Notes: generated from the letters alone by a model not told the origin. A DNA stretch of 64,000 nt from an uncultured Oscillospiraceae bacterium (GCA_947625845.1 CANQQB010000003.1:16884-80883); one strand, 5' to 3'; positions 35,456 to 44,863 are shown, numbered from the stretch's first letter. Numbers and translations: made by a program.

Positions 35456-36058
35456 TTATTCGTCCGGCTGCTGGCCGTCGTGGGCGCGCCACTGGCACGG
35501 ACCCAGGTCCATATGGGTGAACACGGCCCGGAAGGACGAATCCTCCGGACTGCACGCGTACACGCCGAACCGGACCTCGCCCGCCGCCTCCCACATGTGG
35601 CACACCCGCATCTGGGAGAACCGCACCCCATCCTGAGAGCACTCGATACAAAAATCGTCCTCCCGGCGGCTCAAGCGGTACCACATGGACTTGATACCCG
35701 CGTCGATCTCGGTGGTGGCCCAGTCCGAATAGCCGTGGTTGGTGACCACGCTGCCCAGGTGCTGGAAGCGCTCGTTTTCGTACTCGATGGACGCCTTCAG
35801 CCAGTTCTCGCTGTCCAGGTACAGCGCCACGCCGCACTGGTCGAACCGGTGCTTACTTTCAAATTCCGTCTTGACCGTGAAGGAAAAATACCTCTCCCCC
35901 GTCGCCATTTGCAGCACGGGGGCGTTGTCGTTGCGGAAGTGGTAATAGGTCCGCTGCCACAGGTCCGTATGGGGCTTTGTGACGATCTCGATCTTATCGT
36001 CAGAAATCGTGAAGCTCTCCGGCCGCCGGGTCCATTCCAGCGCTTTCGTGTCAAACAT
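35456..36058 (-). CDS. DUF1349-domain protein
   Basis: The 200 residues match the DUF1349 lectin-like (concanavalin A-type) jelly-roll family, with TYYHFRNDNAPVLQM, FDQCGVALYLDSENWLKASIEYEN, HGYSDWATTEI and FGVYACSPEDSSFRAVFTHMDLG. Members are thought to bind carbohydrate; function is mostly unknown. There is no signal peptide, so it is likely cytosolic. It overlaps the 3' end of the MocR gene by 8 bases and is the last gene of the run starting upstream of pheA. Confidence 0.88.
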   Translation of the reverse strand: MFDTKALEWTRRPESFTISDDKIEIVTKPHTDLWQRTYYHFRNDNAPVLQMATGERYFSFTVKTEFESKHRFDQCGVALYLDSENWLKASIEYENERFQHLGSVVTNHGYSDWATTEIDAGIKSMWYRLSRREDDFCIECSQDGVRFSQMRVCHMWEAAGEVRFGVYACSPEDSSFRAVFTHMDLGPCQWRAHDGQQPDE

Positions 36059-37175
36059 CGTCCTGTTCCTCCCTGTCGGTAGTTTTTTCGCCGTCCGCCG
36101 CGTGGAGCCGCCGGCGCATGCGGTTCAGATGCTGCTCGAAGTGCCCCTGGTCCATGAACGCCGCCAGAGCGTACTGCTCCAGCACGGGCACGGAGCAGGA
36201 GTACATCCCCACCCGCTCCCGATATACCGGCGCCAGGTCCCATGGCAAGATCATATACCCCATGCGCATGGACGGAGCCAGGCTTCTGGAAAAGGTGTTG
36301 ATATAGATGACCCGTCCCCGCTCGTCCAGCGCGTACAGGCTCTCCAGAGGCTTGCCGGGCATGAAGAACTCGCTGTCGAAGTCGTCCTCCACGATATAAC
36401 CGCCGGTCCTGTCCGCCCATTGGAGATATTCGTACCGCTTGGCGGCGGGAGCGGTGACGCCGGTGGGCCAGCTGTGAAAAGGCGTCACGTGCAGCACGTC
36501 CGCTTTCGTGGCCGCCAGAGCCTCGCTCTCGATACCCTCCGGCCCGATGGGCAGCCTGTCCACGCGCGCGCCAAAGCCCCGGTACACCGCCTCGATCTGG
36601 CCGTAGCTGGGCCACTCGATGGCGTAGGTCTTATCGCCCCCCAGCATCCGGGCCACGGCCCCGTAAAGCTGCTCGGAGCCGGAGCCCACCACGATCTGTT
36701 CCGGCTGCGCGTACATGCCCCGGTACCGGAGCAGGTACCGGGCAATGGCGTTTCGCAGCACGGCGCACCCCTCGTTGGGGGACCGCTCCACCAGCCGCCG
36801 GCCCTGGTCGCTTATCACCCGGCGCAGCGTCCGGAACCACAGGGCATAGGGGAAATCCGTCTGGCCCGCCGCCGATTCCTCCGGCAGCAGCCGCAGGGGT
36901 TCCCTGTCCCTGGACGAAGCCGCCGGCAGCGCGCCCACGGCCAGCGCGTAATACCCGCTGCGCTCACGGGAGCGGATATACCCCTCGTCGGCCAGAAGCT
37001 GGTAGGCGCTCTCCACCGTCACGGCGCTGACGCCCAAATGGGCAGCCAGAGCCCGCTTGGAGGGCAGCTTTTCACCGGGACGGATGTTGCCCGCGGCGAT
37101 ATCGTCCCGGATGCAGCGGTACAGGGCATAATATTTTGGCCCTTGTCCCGCCCTCTGCAGCTCGTATGTCAGCAC
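36051..37175 (-). CDS. MocR-type GntR/aminotransferase regulator, truncated and lacking the PLP lysine
   Basis: MocR regulators join a GntR winged helix to a PLP-binding aminotransferase-like sensor. Here the winged helix spans about 10-78 (KLPSKRALAAHLGVSAVTVESAYQLLADEGYI) and the aminotransferase part 100-374. The PLP-bound Lys of TFSK is R297 (INTFSRSLAPSMRMGY; AGA, minus strand at 36285-36287). The protein is 374 residues rather than about 450-480, ending soon after GHFEQHLNRMRRRL, so the last subdomain is missing. GTG start 4 bases from the pheA stop. It overlaps DUF1349. It may still bind DNA, but PLP sensing is doubtful. Confidence 0.88.
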   Translation of the reverse strand: MLTYELQRAGQGPKYYALYRCIRDDIAAGNIRPGEKLPSKRALAAHLGVSAVTVESAYQLLADEGYIRSRERSGYYALAVGALPAASSRDREPLRLLPEESAAGQTDFPYALWFRTLRRVISDQGRRLVERSPNEGCAVLRNAIARYLLRYRGMYAQPEQIVVGSGSEQLYGAVARMLGGDKTYAIEWPSYGQIEAVYRGFGARVDRLPIGPEGIESEALAATKADVLHVTPFHSWPTGVTAPAAKRYEYLQWADRTGGYIVEDDFDSEFFMPGKPLESLYALDERGRVIYINTFSRSLAPSMRMGYMILPWDLAPVYRERVGMYSCSVPVLEQYALAAFMDQGHFEQHLNRMRRRLHAADGEKTTDREEQDDV

Positions 37176-37178
37176 GCC

Positions 37179-38321
37179 TCACACGATCTCCGAGTAGCTG
37201 CCCAGATACCGGAACGTCTCGCACAGCTCCTCCAAATCGGCCATCAGTTGGATGAACCGGGGGGAGTAGACGCTCGTCTCCAGGTCGAAGTAGAACATGA
37301 ACTCAAAATCCCTGTCGGGCAGCGGCCGGCTCTCCAGCTTTGTCAGGTTGATGCCCAGCGCGGTGATACGGCTCATGACCCGGTACAGTGCCCCCGGCCG
37401 GTGGCTCAGGGTGAGCATGACGCTGGTCCTGTCCGCGCCGGGGAATATCTCCGGCTCCTTGCCGATGCAGATGAAGCGGGTGTAGTTGTTGCCCTTGTCC
37501 TGCACGTCGGCGGCCAGGGTATCCAGGCCGTACAGCGCCCCGCAGGCGTGGGAGCTGAGCGCCGCGATATCCCGCCTGTCGGACTCGGCCACGCGTTTCG
37601 CGGCCACGGCGGTGTTCTCGCACACGGTCACCTTCACGCCGGGCATGGACTTCAAAAACTCCGCGCACTGGGCAATGGCCTGCTCATGGGAGAATATCTC
37701 TTTGATGTGCTCTTTTTTCACGCCGGACTTGACCATGAGATTGTGGTCCACCTTCACCCGCACGGAGCGGACGATGCTGAAGTTATAGGCCATCATCAGA
37801 TCGTATATGCGGTTGACGGACCCGGCGGTGCTGTTTTCCAGCGGCAGCACGCCGTACTGGCAGAAGCCGCTGGCGATGGCGGAGAACACGGCCTCGAAGC
37901 TGCGCACATAGGAGATATGCGCCTGGTCAAAGAGCTTGTCCGCCGCGATCTGGGAATAGGCCCCCTCCACCCCCTGGCATGCCACGGTGGCCGTCTCGGG
38001 GAAGAGCTGGCGGGTGGTGGCCAGGCTTTTTTCAATGCGCGCGCACAGCTCGCTTGGTCCCCGCAGTAAACTGGCCTGATAGCTCTGACTCACGTCCTGC
38101 AAGGTGGCGTACACCACCCCGGCGTAACCGGCCAGGCTCTCCCCCGCCGCCTGCTGGAACCGTGCCCTGGCCTGCCGCTGTCCCACCAGGTCCACAGGCG
38201 CCAGGCCCTGCGCCTGACGCTCCTTTGCCAGCTCCGCGCTCAGCTCCATCCGGCGTGCGAACAGCGCGCCGATCCGGCCGTCCAGTTCGTCCATCTGCTC
38301 CTTCAGCTTTTCCAGGTCCAT
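37179..38321 (-). CDS. pheA: Chorismate mutase/prephenate dehydratase (P-protein)
   Basis: It makes phenylpyruvate from chorismate in phenylalanine synthesis. The 380 residues have a chorismate mutase domain (1-88), a prephenate dehydratase domain (about 110-290, CQGVEGAYSQIAA, LPLENSTAGSV, NNYTRFICIG) and a C-terminal ACT domain (about 300-375, RPGALYRVM and LTKLESRP, the phenylalanine-binding motif). Feedback inhibition by phenylalanine is therefore likely. The gene lies between a small protein and the MocR gene in one minus-strand run. Confidence 0.95.
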   Translation of the reverse strand: MDLEKLKEQMDELDGRIGALFARRMELSAELAKERQAQGLAPVDLVGQRQARARFQQAAGESLAGYAGVVYATLQDVSQSYQASLLRGPSELCARIEKSLATTRQLFPETATVACQGVEGAYSQIAADKLFDQAHISYVRSFEAVFSAIASGFCQYGVLPLENSTAGSVNRIYDLMMAYNFSIVRSVRVKVDHNLMVKSGVKKEHIKEIFSHEQAIAQCAEFLKSMPGVKVTVCENTAVAAKRVAESDRRDIAALSSHACGALYGLDTLAADVQDKGNNYTRFICIGKEPEIFPGADRTSVMLTLSHRPGALYRVMSRITALGINLTKLESRPLPDRDFEFMFYFDLETSVYSPRFIQLMADLEELCETFRYLGSYSEIV

Positions 38322-38354
38322 CTTTTTCGCCTTTCCTGATAGTAAATAAATAAT

Positions 38355-38741
38355 TCAAAACAGCGCCATCTGCTCATCCGGCGGCCGTTCGCGGATGACG
38401 CCCAGCCGGATAAACACCGGGTAGAGATAGCTGGCCCCGAAGGTACCCAGCTTTTTGGGACCGGTCACGACGCCGCCCAGCTCCAGCGCCTTGTGGAAGG
38501 CCATGAACACGGTGCTCTGGGTGATGCTCTTCTCCTTGCGGCTGATGAACATCTCCCCGCTCATCTCGCCGTCCCGGCGCTCCCGGATAAGGTAGGTATA
38601 GGCCAGACCCTTGGCCGTGCGGAACGTGTCCCCCTGCATGGCTATGAGCGCGTCCCACAGGGCCTCGTCCAGCGTCTGCGCGTCCGCGCCGCCGTCCAGC
38701 GCCGCCCGGAACCGGGCCAGTGCCCGCGCCTTTTCGTCCAT
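38355..38741 (-). CDS. Conserved hypothetical protein
   Basis: The 128 residues (MDEKARALARFRAALDG..) are acidic/basic mixed, with an internal core FRTAKGLAYTYLIRERRDGEMSGEMFISRKEKSITQSTV and FGASYLYPVFIRLGVI that looks like a compact winged-helix or small alpha/beta domain. There is no signal peptide or membrane helix. GGTGGGAGC precedes ATG. It is 33 bases upstream of pheA on the same strand. I do not recognise the family; similar proteins in related clostridia are expected. Confidence 0.65.
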   Translation of the reverse strand: MDEKARALARFRAALDGGADAQTLDEALWDALIAMQGDTFRTAKGLAYTYLIRERRDGEMSGEMFISRKEKSITQSTVFMAFHKALELGGVVTGPKKLGTFGASYLYPVFIRLGVIRERPPDEQMALF

Positions 38742-38792
38742 GCTCCCACCCCCGCATGAATGGTATCACATTCCGTTGCGAAAGGCAAGAAA

Positions 38793-38829
38793 AGGCCACT
38801 GTAAAACCCGTGCTTTACAGTGGCCTTAT
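38793..38829. terminator. Terminator hairpin active on the minus strand
   Basis: AAGGCCACTGTAAA and TTTACAGTGGCCTTA form a near-perfect stem (38794-38827) around a short loop. On the minus strand it ends TTTTCTTGCC, fitting the secreted-protein gene at 38845; on the plus strand it ends TTATTATTT. Confidence 0.85.
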
Positions 38830-38844
38830 TATTTATGTGGCTTT

Positions 38845-39978
38845 TTACTCCGCAGGGGCTTCCTCGCCCAGAGGCGCCAGCATGTCGGTCAACAGCGTGA
38901 CGAACGACTGGGTAAGCTCCGTCGTGGCTTCCTCCGAAGTCATGTCGGAGAGCATGACCAGCGCGCTCTCATCCACAGGCGCGGGGACGAACGCCACGTT
39001 CTCGCCCTCCGTGGAGGTGATGGTCAGGGTCACGCCGAAAGTGGAGGCGGTCTCCCGATCGGCGCCGCTGGTGGAGCCCCAGGACCAGTTGGTCTGCACG
39101 CCGTCCTCGGCGTTCACGCTGGAGTAGTCCAGGCCAAGGACGAAGTAGAGATCCTCGCCTTCGGCGGTGACGTTGAACTGGCCCAGCTTGGCCGCCTCGC
39201 CGGTCGTGCCCTTGATGTTGACCGAGATGTCCACACCGGCGTTCCGGACGGCGTCGCCCAGCCCGGCGGGCTGGCCGTTCAGGCTGACCATATCCAGCAT
39301 GCTGGCAATGGTCTCGGTGTCCAGTGTGACGGTGGTGATCTCATACTCGCCGTACGGGATCGTGACCACGCTGCCGTCGGGGCCGTCCACTTCGCCGCCC
39401 ATCTGTTCGGTCTCGTTGGTGACGCACTCGCTCAGCACGTCGACGACGCCCTCCGCGTCGATGCCCACGGTGGGCGCTTCGGTGGCCTCGGGCATCTCGG
39501 GTGCTTCTGTCTCCACAGGCTCCTCGATCGCGGACGGCGTCCGCAGCAGGGCGTTGATGATCGTCTGCGCCGCGCTGTCGGTGTCCACGCTCTGCAAAAG
39601 GGCGACGAGACTGTCGATGCCGCTCTTCATGGACCGGGACAGGATGGCCGCCAGGTCGATGCCGTAGTCCTTCACGCCCAGCGTGGGGCTGTCCATATGC
39701 AGGGCGCAAAGGCCGTCATCCTGCAAGGTGAAGGTCAGCTCGCCCAGAGGCTCGTCGTCCTTGTTCACGCTCATGCGGAACCCGCGGGACCCGTCGACGC
39801 TGGCGGCCTCCAGCACGGCGGTCACGCCGGTCAGCTCGATGATCTGGTCATTGACGATGAAGCTGATGTCGGAGACCGTGTAGCTGTTGGCAACAGACGC
39901 TTCCTCCGCCGCCAGAGCGGTGGCGCCGCAGCTCAGCAGCATCACAGCCGCCAGCAGGATCGCAAGCACTTTTCTCAT
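38845..39978 (-). CDS. Secreted hypothetical protein
   Basis: The 377 residues start with a Sec signal peptide (MRKVLAILLAAVMLLSCGATALAA). A Cys lies in the hydrophobic stretch, but the AxA site after it fits ordinary signal peptidase I better than a lipobox. The mature part is acidic and rich in Thr/Glu, with an EEPVETEAPEMPEATEAP low-complexity segment near 190-210. No enzyme motif is seen and the family is not recognised. It has its own terminator and probably acts on the cell surface. Confidence 0.7.
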   Translation of the reverse strand: MRKVLAILLAAVMLLSCGATALAAEEASVANSYTVSDISFIVNDQIIELTGVTAVLEAASVDGSRGFRMSVNKDDEPLGELTFTLQDDGLCALHMDSPTLGVKDYGIDLAAILSRSMKSGIDSLVALLQSVDTDSAAQTIINALLRTPSAIEEPVETEAPEMPEATEAPTVGIDAEGVVDVLSECVTNETEQMGGEVDGPDGSVVTIPYGEYEITTVTLDTETIASMLDMVSLNGQPAGLGDAVRNAGVDISVNIKGTTGEAAKLGQFNVTAEGEDLYFVLGLDYSSVNAEDGVQTNWSWGSTSGADRETASTFGVTLTITSTEGENVAFVPAPVDESALVMLSDMTSEEATTELTQSFVTLLTDMLAPLGEEAPAE

Positions 39979-40090
39979 GTTTTTTCCTCCCCAGTTTAAT
40001 TCATGTTATATGGCGCGGGTCCTCCGCGCCGCCCTTTATTATCAAACGTTTTCGCGGATTTGTCAACACCGAACGCGCCCGGCGGACGTA

Positions 40091-40119
40091 TTGATTTTTC
40101 CATTTTCATCTTCTATAAT
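40091..40119 (+). promoter_or_regulatory. Sigma-A promoter of the alpha/beta hydrolase gene
   Basis: TTGATT (40091-40096), 17-base spacer, TATAAT (40114-40119); the ATG is 28 bases further, after GAAGGAGGG. Confidence 0.85.
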
Positions 40120-40147
40120 TAGATAAGTTTGCGAAGGAGGGAGAAAA

Positions 40148-41107
40148 ATGACCATAGTTTTAATAATTGCCGCCGTACTGGCGCTGGTGCTGCTGCTGAG
40201 CTATGTGGCCTACCGCATCCCCTTTTATCACGCTGACCACACGGCCAGCCCCTACGACCTGCCCCCGGAACATCAGTACGACCCCTACCGGGAGAAGATG
40301 ACGGCCCTGATATCCGAGATGGACGCCGTGCCCTTTGAGCCCGTCGAGATCCAGTCATACGACGGAGCGAAGCTGTTCGGCCGGTACTACCCCGCCGCGG
40401 AGCAAAACGCGCCGCTGCTGATAGGCTTCCACGGCTTCAAGAGCACCGCTCTGCGGGACATGGCCGGCGGCGGGAAGCTTGCCCGGCAGCTTGGCATGAA
40501 CCTGCTGCTGGTGGACCAGCGCTCCCACGGCAGGAGCGACGGCAAGACCATTTGTTTCGGCGTGAAGGAGCGGTTCGACTGCCTGGGCTGGGCCAAATAC
40601 GCGGCGGAGAAATGGCCCGGCCGGCCCATCGTCCTGGCGGGGGTTTCCATGGGCGCGGCCACGGTGCTGATGGCCTCCGACCTGGACCTGCCCGGCGAGG
40701 TAAAGGGCATCATGGCCGACTGCCCCTACTCCGACCCCTCCGCCATCATCAAAAAGGTGGGACGGGACAGCATGGGGGCCCTATCCATCGCCCTGTACCC
40801 CTTCATCCTGCTTGGCGCGCGGCTGTACGGCGGCTTCAGCCTGACGGCCGCCTCCCCGGTGAAGGCCGTGGCCAACGCCAAAGTCCCCATCCTGCTCATC
40901 CACGGCGAGGACGACCGGTTCGTCCCCTGCGACATGAGCCGGGAGATCTTCGACGCCTGCACCGCCCCCAAGACCCGCGTGACGATACCCGACGCGGCCC
41001 ACGCCATCGCCTATATCCTGGACCCGGACAAGTACGGCCAGGCTGTCCGGAAGTTCCTGGCCTCGGTGGGCGTCATCGACAAGACAAAGGAGCGCTCAAT
41101 CAGTTAA
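40148..41107 (+). CDS. Membrane-anchored alpha/beta hydrolase
   Basis: The 319 residues have an N-terminal helix (VLIIAAVLALVLLLSYVAY, about 4-22), then a serine hydrolase domain facing outside or membrane-attached. The nucleophile is in GVSMGA, the acid in IHGEDDRFVP and the His in DAAHAIAY; VGFHGF-like LIGFHGFKSTALRD is the oxyanion region. Similar proteins of Firmicutes (YqkD/BAAT-like) are widespread, with substrates unknown. It precedes the GPH transporter by 31 bases and could share its transcript. Confidence 0.88.
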   Translation: MTIVLIIAAVLALVLLLSYVAYRIPFYHADHTASPYDLPPEHQYDPYREKMTALISEMDAVPFEPVEIQSYDGAKLFGRYYPAAEQNAPLLIGFHGFKSTALRDMAGGGKLARQLGMNLLLVDQRSHGRSDGKTICFGVKERFDCLGWAKYAAEKWPGRPIVLAGVSMGAATVLMASDLDLPGEVKGIMADCPYSDPSAIIKKVGRDSMGALSIALYPFILLGARLYGGFSLTAASPVKAVANAKVPILLIHGEDDRFVPCDMSREIFDACTAPKTRVTIPDAAHAIAYILDPDKYGQAVRKFLASVGVIDKTKERSIS

Positions 41108-41138
41108 CATAATTTTACATCAAGAGGAGAGGAAAGAC

Positions 41139-42517
41139 ATGAAACTGACCCGTTCCCAGACCGCTGCCTTCGGTATCGGCGCCGTAGGCAAGGACATGGT
41201 GTACGCCCTGTCCGCCAGCTATGTGATGTACTTCTACCAGGACATTCTGGGCCTGTCGGCCACCTTCGTGGGGCTCATTTTAATGATCGCCCGGGTGTTC
41301 GACGCGCTGAACGACCCGTTCATGGGTATTTTAGTGGCCAAGACCCGGACGAAATGGGGCCGGTTCCGGCCCTGGCTTCTCAGCGGCACGGTGCTCAACG
41401 CCTTCATCCTCTACGCCCTGTTCGCCGCGCCGGACATGAGCAAGGCACGGCTGATGGTGTATTTCGGCGTGGTGTACATCCTCTGGGGCGTGACCTATAC
41501 CATGATGGACATCCCCTACTGGTCCATGATACCCGCCGTCACCGACACGCCAAAGGACCGGGAGAACCTGTCCGTGGTGGGCCGCACCTGCGCCGGCATC
41601 GGCTCGGCGGTCATTCAGGTCGGCACCCTTTTGGCGGTGGCCGCTCTGGGCGGCGGCAATGAGCGCACGGGCTTCGGCGCATCGCGCTGATCGTGGCGGT
41701 GCTGTTCGTGGCGGCGGAGATCGTCTGCTGCGCCAAGGTGAAGGAGCACGACATCGGCAGGATGTCCACCTCCACCGTGGGGGAGATGTTCAAGGCCCTT
41801 TTCCGCAACGACCAGGCCATGATAACCGTGCTGGCCATCCTGATGATCAACGGGGCATTGTACCTGACAAGCAATCTGGTCATCTACTTCTTCAAGTACG
41901 ACTTCGGCGGGACCGGCTGGATGGGCAATTACACCGTGTTCACCACCGTCGGCGGCGCCTGCCAGATACTGGGCATGATGGTGGTCTACCCCCTGCTGCA
42001 CAGGAAGCTGGGCAACACGACCATCTTCAAGTGCGCCCTGACCATGGCGATGGCGGGCTACGGGCTCATACTGGTGGTGTGCTTTCTGGGCTTCAGCTCC
42101 AACCTGCTGCTGCTTTGCGTGTGCGGGGCGCTGGTGTTCGCCGCCAACGGCATTTTGACCGTGCTGACCACGGTGTTCCTGTCCAGCTCCGTGGACTACG
42201 GCCAGCTGAAGACCGGCCGCCGGGAGGAAAGCGTCATCTTCTCCATGCAGACCTTCGTGGTGAAGGCCGCCTCCGGCATCGCCGTGTTCATCACCGGCAT
42301 CGGCCTGGACGCCATCGGCCTGGTGGGGGACACCTCCGAGACCGGCGCGGTGGTGGCCCAGAGCGCCAGTACCATCACGGGCCTGCGGCTGCTGATGACC
42401 ATCCTGCCCATCCTGGGGCTGACGGTGGCGTTCATCTTCTTCGTGAAGAAGTTCACCCTGACCGACGAGAAGGTCCGGCAGATCGCCGACACCCTCCACA
42501 GCCAAAAAGGAAAATAA
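41139..42517 (+). pseudogene. GPH-family sugar:cation symporter, frameshifted
   Basis: Glycoside-pentoside-hexuronide symporters import sugars with Na+ or H+ through 12 helices. The first 180 residues (41139-41690) carry MVYALSASYVMYFYQDILGLS, FDALNDPFMGILVAKTRTKWGRFRPWLL and the MDIPYWSMIPA loop, then run into TGA at 41688. The rest continues in another frame (reading RIALIVAVLFVAAEIVCC from about 41681) to TAA at 42515-42517. One missing base near 41678-41682 would explain it. Both halves are otherwise well conserved, so this is either a recent mutation or a sequencing error. Joined, it is about 459 residues, normal for the family. Confidence 0.85.
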
Positions 42518-42545
42518 AGGAAATCAGACGCGTGCGCACAGGACA

Positions 42546-42579
42546 GCAGCCGGCGGGGACGTATGTCCCCGCCGGCTGC
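42546..42579. terminator. Long palindrome after the transporter
   Basis: GCAGCCGGCGGGGAC and GTCCCCGCCGGCTGC form a perfect 15-bp stem with a GTAT loop. It lacks a T tract, so it may be a terminator or a repeat element. Confidence 0.6.
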
Positions 42580-42732
42580 GCGCAATGTGGGCGCAAGTGG
42601 GCGCTAAAACGGCCCCAAAAGGCCAAAAAACGCCCCAAAATGTCCCAAATGCCCAAAAATGTCCCGAAAATGCCCCACTTTGGGCGCTAAATGGGCGCTA
42701 AACAGATGCTTAAATAAGCGCTTAAACAGGCG
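42580..42732. repeat. Simple-repeat region of GGGCGCTAAA and CCCCAAAA words
   Basis: GTGGGCGCAA, GTGGGCGCTAAA, TTTGGGCGCTAAA and ATGGGCGCTAAA, then degenerate AAGCGCTTAAACAGGCGCTACA, surround a central stretch of CCCCAAAA, TCCCAAATG, CCCAAAAATGTCCC words. It has strong C/A strand asymmetry in the middle. No coding potential. It lies between the transporter and the converging LtaS-type gene. Confidence 0.7.
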
Positions 42733-44772
42733 CTACATGCTCCAGAACAGCCACCCGTAATAGTCCGTGTCCAGCACGCCGGAGCAGAAGCGCACCTTGT
42801 TGCGCACCACGGTCTTCATGCTCTCCACGTAATTGGCCGGCAGGGTCGCGCTGGGGTCGGCGGGGGTGAAGGTGTCCGTGTCGTGGATATACTGGCCCAG
42901 GTCGGTGGCCCAGTCGTACCCCATGGTGAACACCAGCGCCGGCGCGTCGGAGAACACGTCCCGGCCGGGGAGCACGCGGGAGTCGAAATCGATGCCAAAG
43001 AGGTTATACAGCGTGGGCAGGATGTCCAGGCTGGAGGTGGGGCTGTCGATGACGATGGGCTCTTCGTCCTCCAGCTCGCCGCACCAGAGGATCCAGCAGT
43101 TGTGGTCCCGCTGGAAGCCGTTTTCCACCTGGTAGCCGTACAGCTCCGACAGATAGGGCAGGCCCTCGCTGGAGCCGCCGTCGTCCAGGCCGTAGGGGAA
43201 GTGGTCGCCGGTCATGCAGATGACCGTGTCGTCCGCGATGCCCTTTTCCTCCAGGGTGTTGATAAGATAGGTCAGGCCGGCCTCCAGCTCCAGATTGGAG
43301 GCCAGATACCCCTTCACCTTGTCGCTGTAGGGCAGGTCCTCCACCTCGTCCCGGTGCTTGGCCGCCCAGGCGTTATTGTCAAAGCCGTAGGGGGTGTGAG
43401 CGCTGACGGTCATGTAGTAGCAGGAGAAGGGCTGTCGGTCGATGTAGGTGGGCACGGTCTTCTCAAACAGGTCCTTGTCGCTGGTGTCCCAGTCCGAGCC
43501 CGTGAGCTCCTCCAGGCCGCTGCCGTTGGCCAAAAAGCCGTCGGAGTAGCCCAGGCGCACATGCGTCTCGTCCCGGTCGTAGAAGGTGGACGTGCCGTTG
43601 TGATAGGCCGCGCCCTGATACCCACGAATGGCCAGCTCCTGGTTGATGGCCATGTTATAGCTCTTTCGGGTCATGATCTTGAAGGAGTCAATCCCCTCCA
43701 TGGGCAGCAGCCCGAACACCTGCTGATACTCGCCGCCGCTGGTGCCCGCGCCGGCGAACTGGTAATAGTCGGTGAACTGGACGCCCTTAGTAGCCAGCCG
43801 GTACAGCGTGGGCGTCCGCTCCGGGTCGATGACCTCCCGCGTGAACGCCTCGGCGGTGATGATAATGAGATTTTTCCCGGCGAACCTGCCCGTGTATTTG
43901 TTCTTTTTGGAGGGCGTGAGGGTGGATACATAGGCGTTGAGCTCACGGGTGGCGTCGTCCGCTTTGCCGTCCGGGTCGTCCAGGGGCAGATCCAACTGGT
44001 TGTACCCATAGTCCACGACGGGCTCCTCGGTGGCCTCCGGGACCGCCTCCGTCGAGGCCTCCGGGGCCTCCGCCTCCGGCGCCGACGCCGACGCGGCCAG
44101 CGTCTGGGGCATCTCCACCTGCTCAAACCCTGTATCGCCGCCGAACAGCGCGTGCCGGGTGTCCAGCTCCACGCCGGTGAGCAGACCAAACCGGTCCACG
44201 GCGCCGTTGAAGCTGTATTCCTCCCCATAGGTCCGGCTCAGGGCGGGCAGCGCGTGGATGACGAGCACGCCGATCACGTAAAAGGCCGCCGACTGGGCCA
44301 GGACCATGCCCCGGTCCCGGCCGCCGATGGCCTTCGGCGCAGTGCCGAAAAGCAGATATAAAATGCCGGGCAGCAAAAAGCACGCGACGCAAAATATGCC
44401 CCGGAGGTTGAACACCAGCCGGGCGACCTCGCTGCCAAAGCCGGCCGCCACGTCCCCCGCGCCGCCCAGTACGGCCCGCAGATCGTAGAAGATGCGAAAC
44501 TCCCGGTAGACGAACGCCTCCACGGCAAAAGGCACCGCCGTGAGAAACAGCAGCGCCGCCGTCACGCCATAGTTCACCCGGCGGTTTTTGGACAGGGTGG
44601 TCAGAAGGCAGCCGACGCCCCCAAAGGCACAGCAAAAGGGAAGCAGGAGAAGGGTCCCGACCCGGAACACACCGCCCAGCGTAAAGGCGCGTAAGACGAT
44701 CTCATAATATGCCAGCGCCAGCGGAAACAGCCAGCGCAGAGCACGAACGCGTTTTCCCTCTTGGTTTTTCAC
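42733..44772 (-). CDS. LtaS-family sulfatase-fold phosphoglycerol transferase
   Basis: LtaS-type enzymes polymerise glycerol phosphate from phosphatidylglycerol into lipoteichoic acid on the outer membrane face. The 679 residues have about five N-terminal helices (12-210), a Ser/Glu/Ala-rich linker (220-250) and an extracellular alkaline-phosphatase-fold domain from about 285. The catalytic Thr is in GAGTSGGEYQQ. NLIIITAEAF and MTGDHFPYG carry metal ligands. It has a divergent promoter shared with dus. Whether it makes LTA or modifies another glycan cannot be told. Confidence 0.88.
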   Translation of the reverse strand: MKNQEGKRVRALRWLFPLALAYYEIVLRAFTLGGVFRVGTLLLLPFCCAFGGVGCLLTTLSKNRRVNYGVTAALLFLTAVPFAVEAFVYREFRIFYDLRAVLGGAGDVAAGFGSEVARLVFNLRGIFCVACFLLPGILYLLFGTAPKAIGGRDRGMVLAQSAAFYVIGVLVIHALPALSRTYGEEYSFNGAVDRFGLLTGVELDTRHALFGGDTGFEQVEMPQTLAASASAPEAEAPEASTEAVPEATEEPVVDYGYNQLDLPLDDPDGKADDATRELNAYVSTLTPSKKNKYTGRFAGKNLIIITAEAFTREVIDPERTPTLYRLATKGVQFTDYYQFAGAGTSGGEYQQVFGLLPMEGIDSFKIMTRKSYNMAINQELAIRGYQGAAYHNGTSTFYDRDETHVRLGYSDGFLANGSGLEELTGSDWDTSDKDLFEKTVPTYIDRQPFSCYYMTVSAHTPYGFDNNAWAAKHRDEVEDLPYSDKVKGYLASNLELEAGLTYLINTLEEKGIADDTVICMTGDHFPYGLDDGGSSEGLPYLSELYGYQVENGFQRDHNCWILWCGELEDEEPIVIDSPTSSLDILPTLYNLFGIDFDSRVLPGRDVFSDAPALVFTMGYDWATDLGQYIHDTDTFTPADPSATLPANYVESMKTVVRNKVRFCSGVLDTDYYGWLFWSM

Positions 44773-44834
44773 GGAAAGTCGACGCCTCTTCTCTTATCCG
44801 AATGGTGCCGGTCATCGGCCGGGCACGCCATACA

Positions 44835-44863
44835 ATTTTACACAGTTCGTCCGCTTTCGTCAA
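44835..44863 (-). promoter_or_regulatory. Sigma-A promoter of the LtaS-type gene
   Basis: On the minus strand: TTGACG (44858-44863), 17-base spacer, TAAAAT (44835-44840). Confidence 0.8.
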
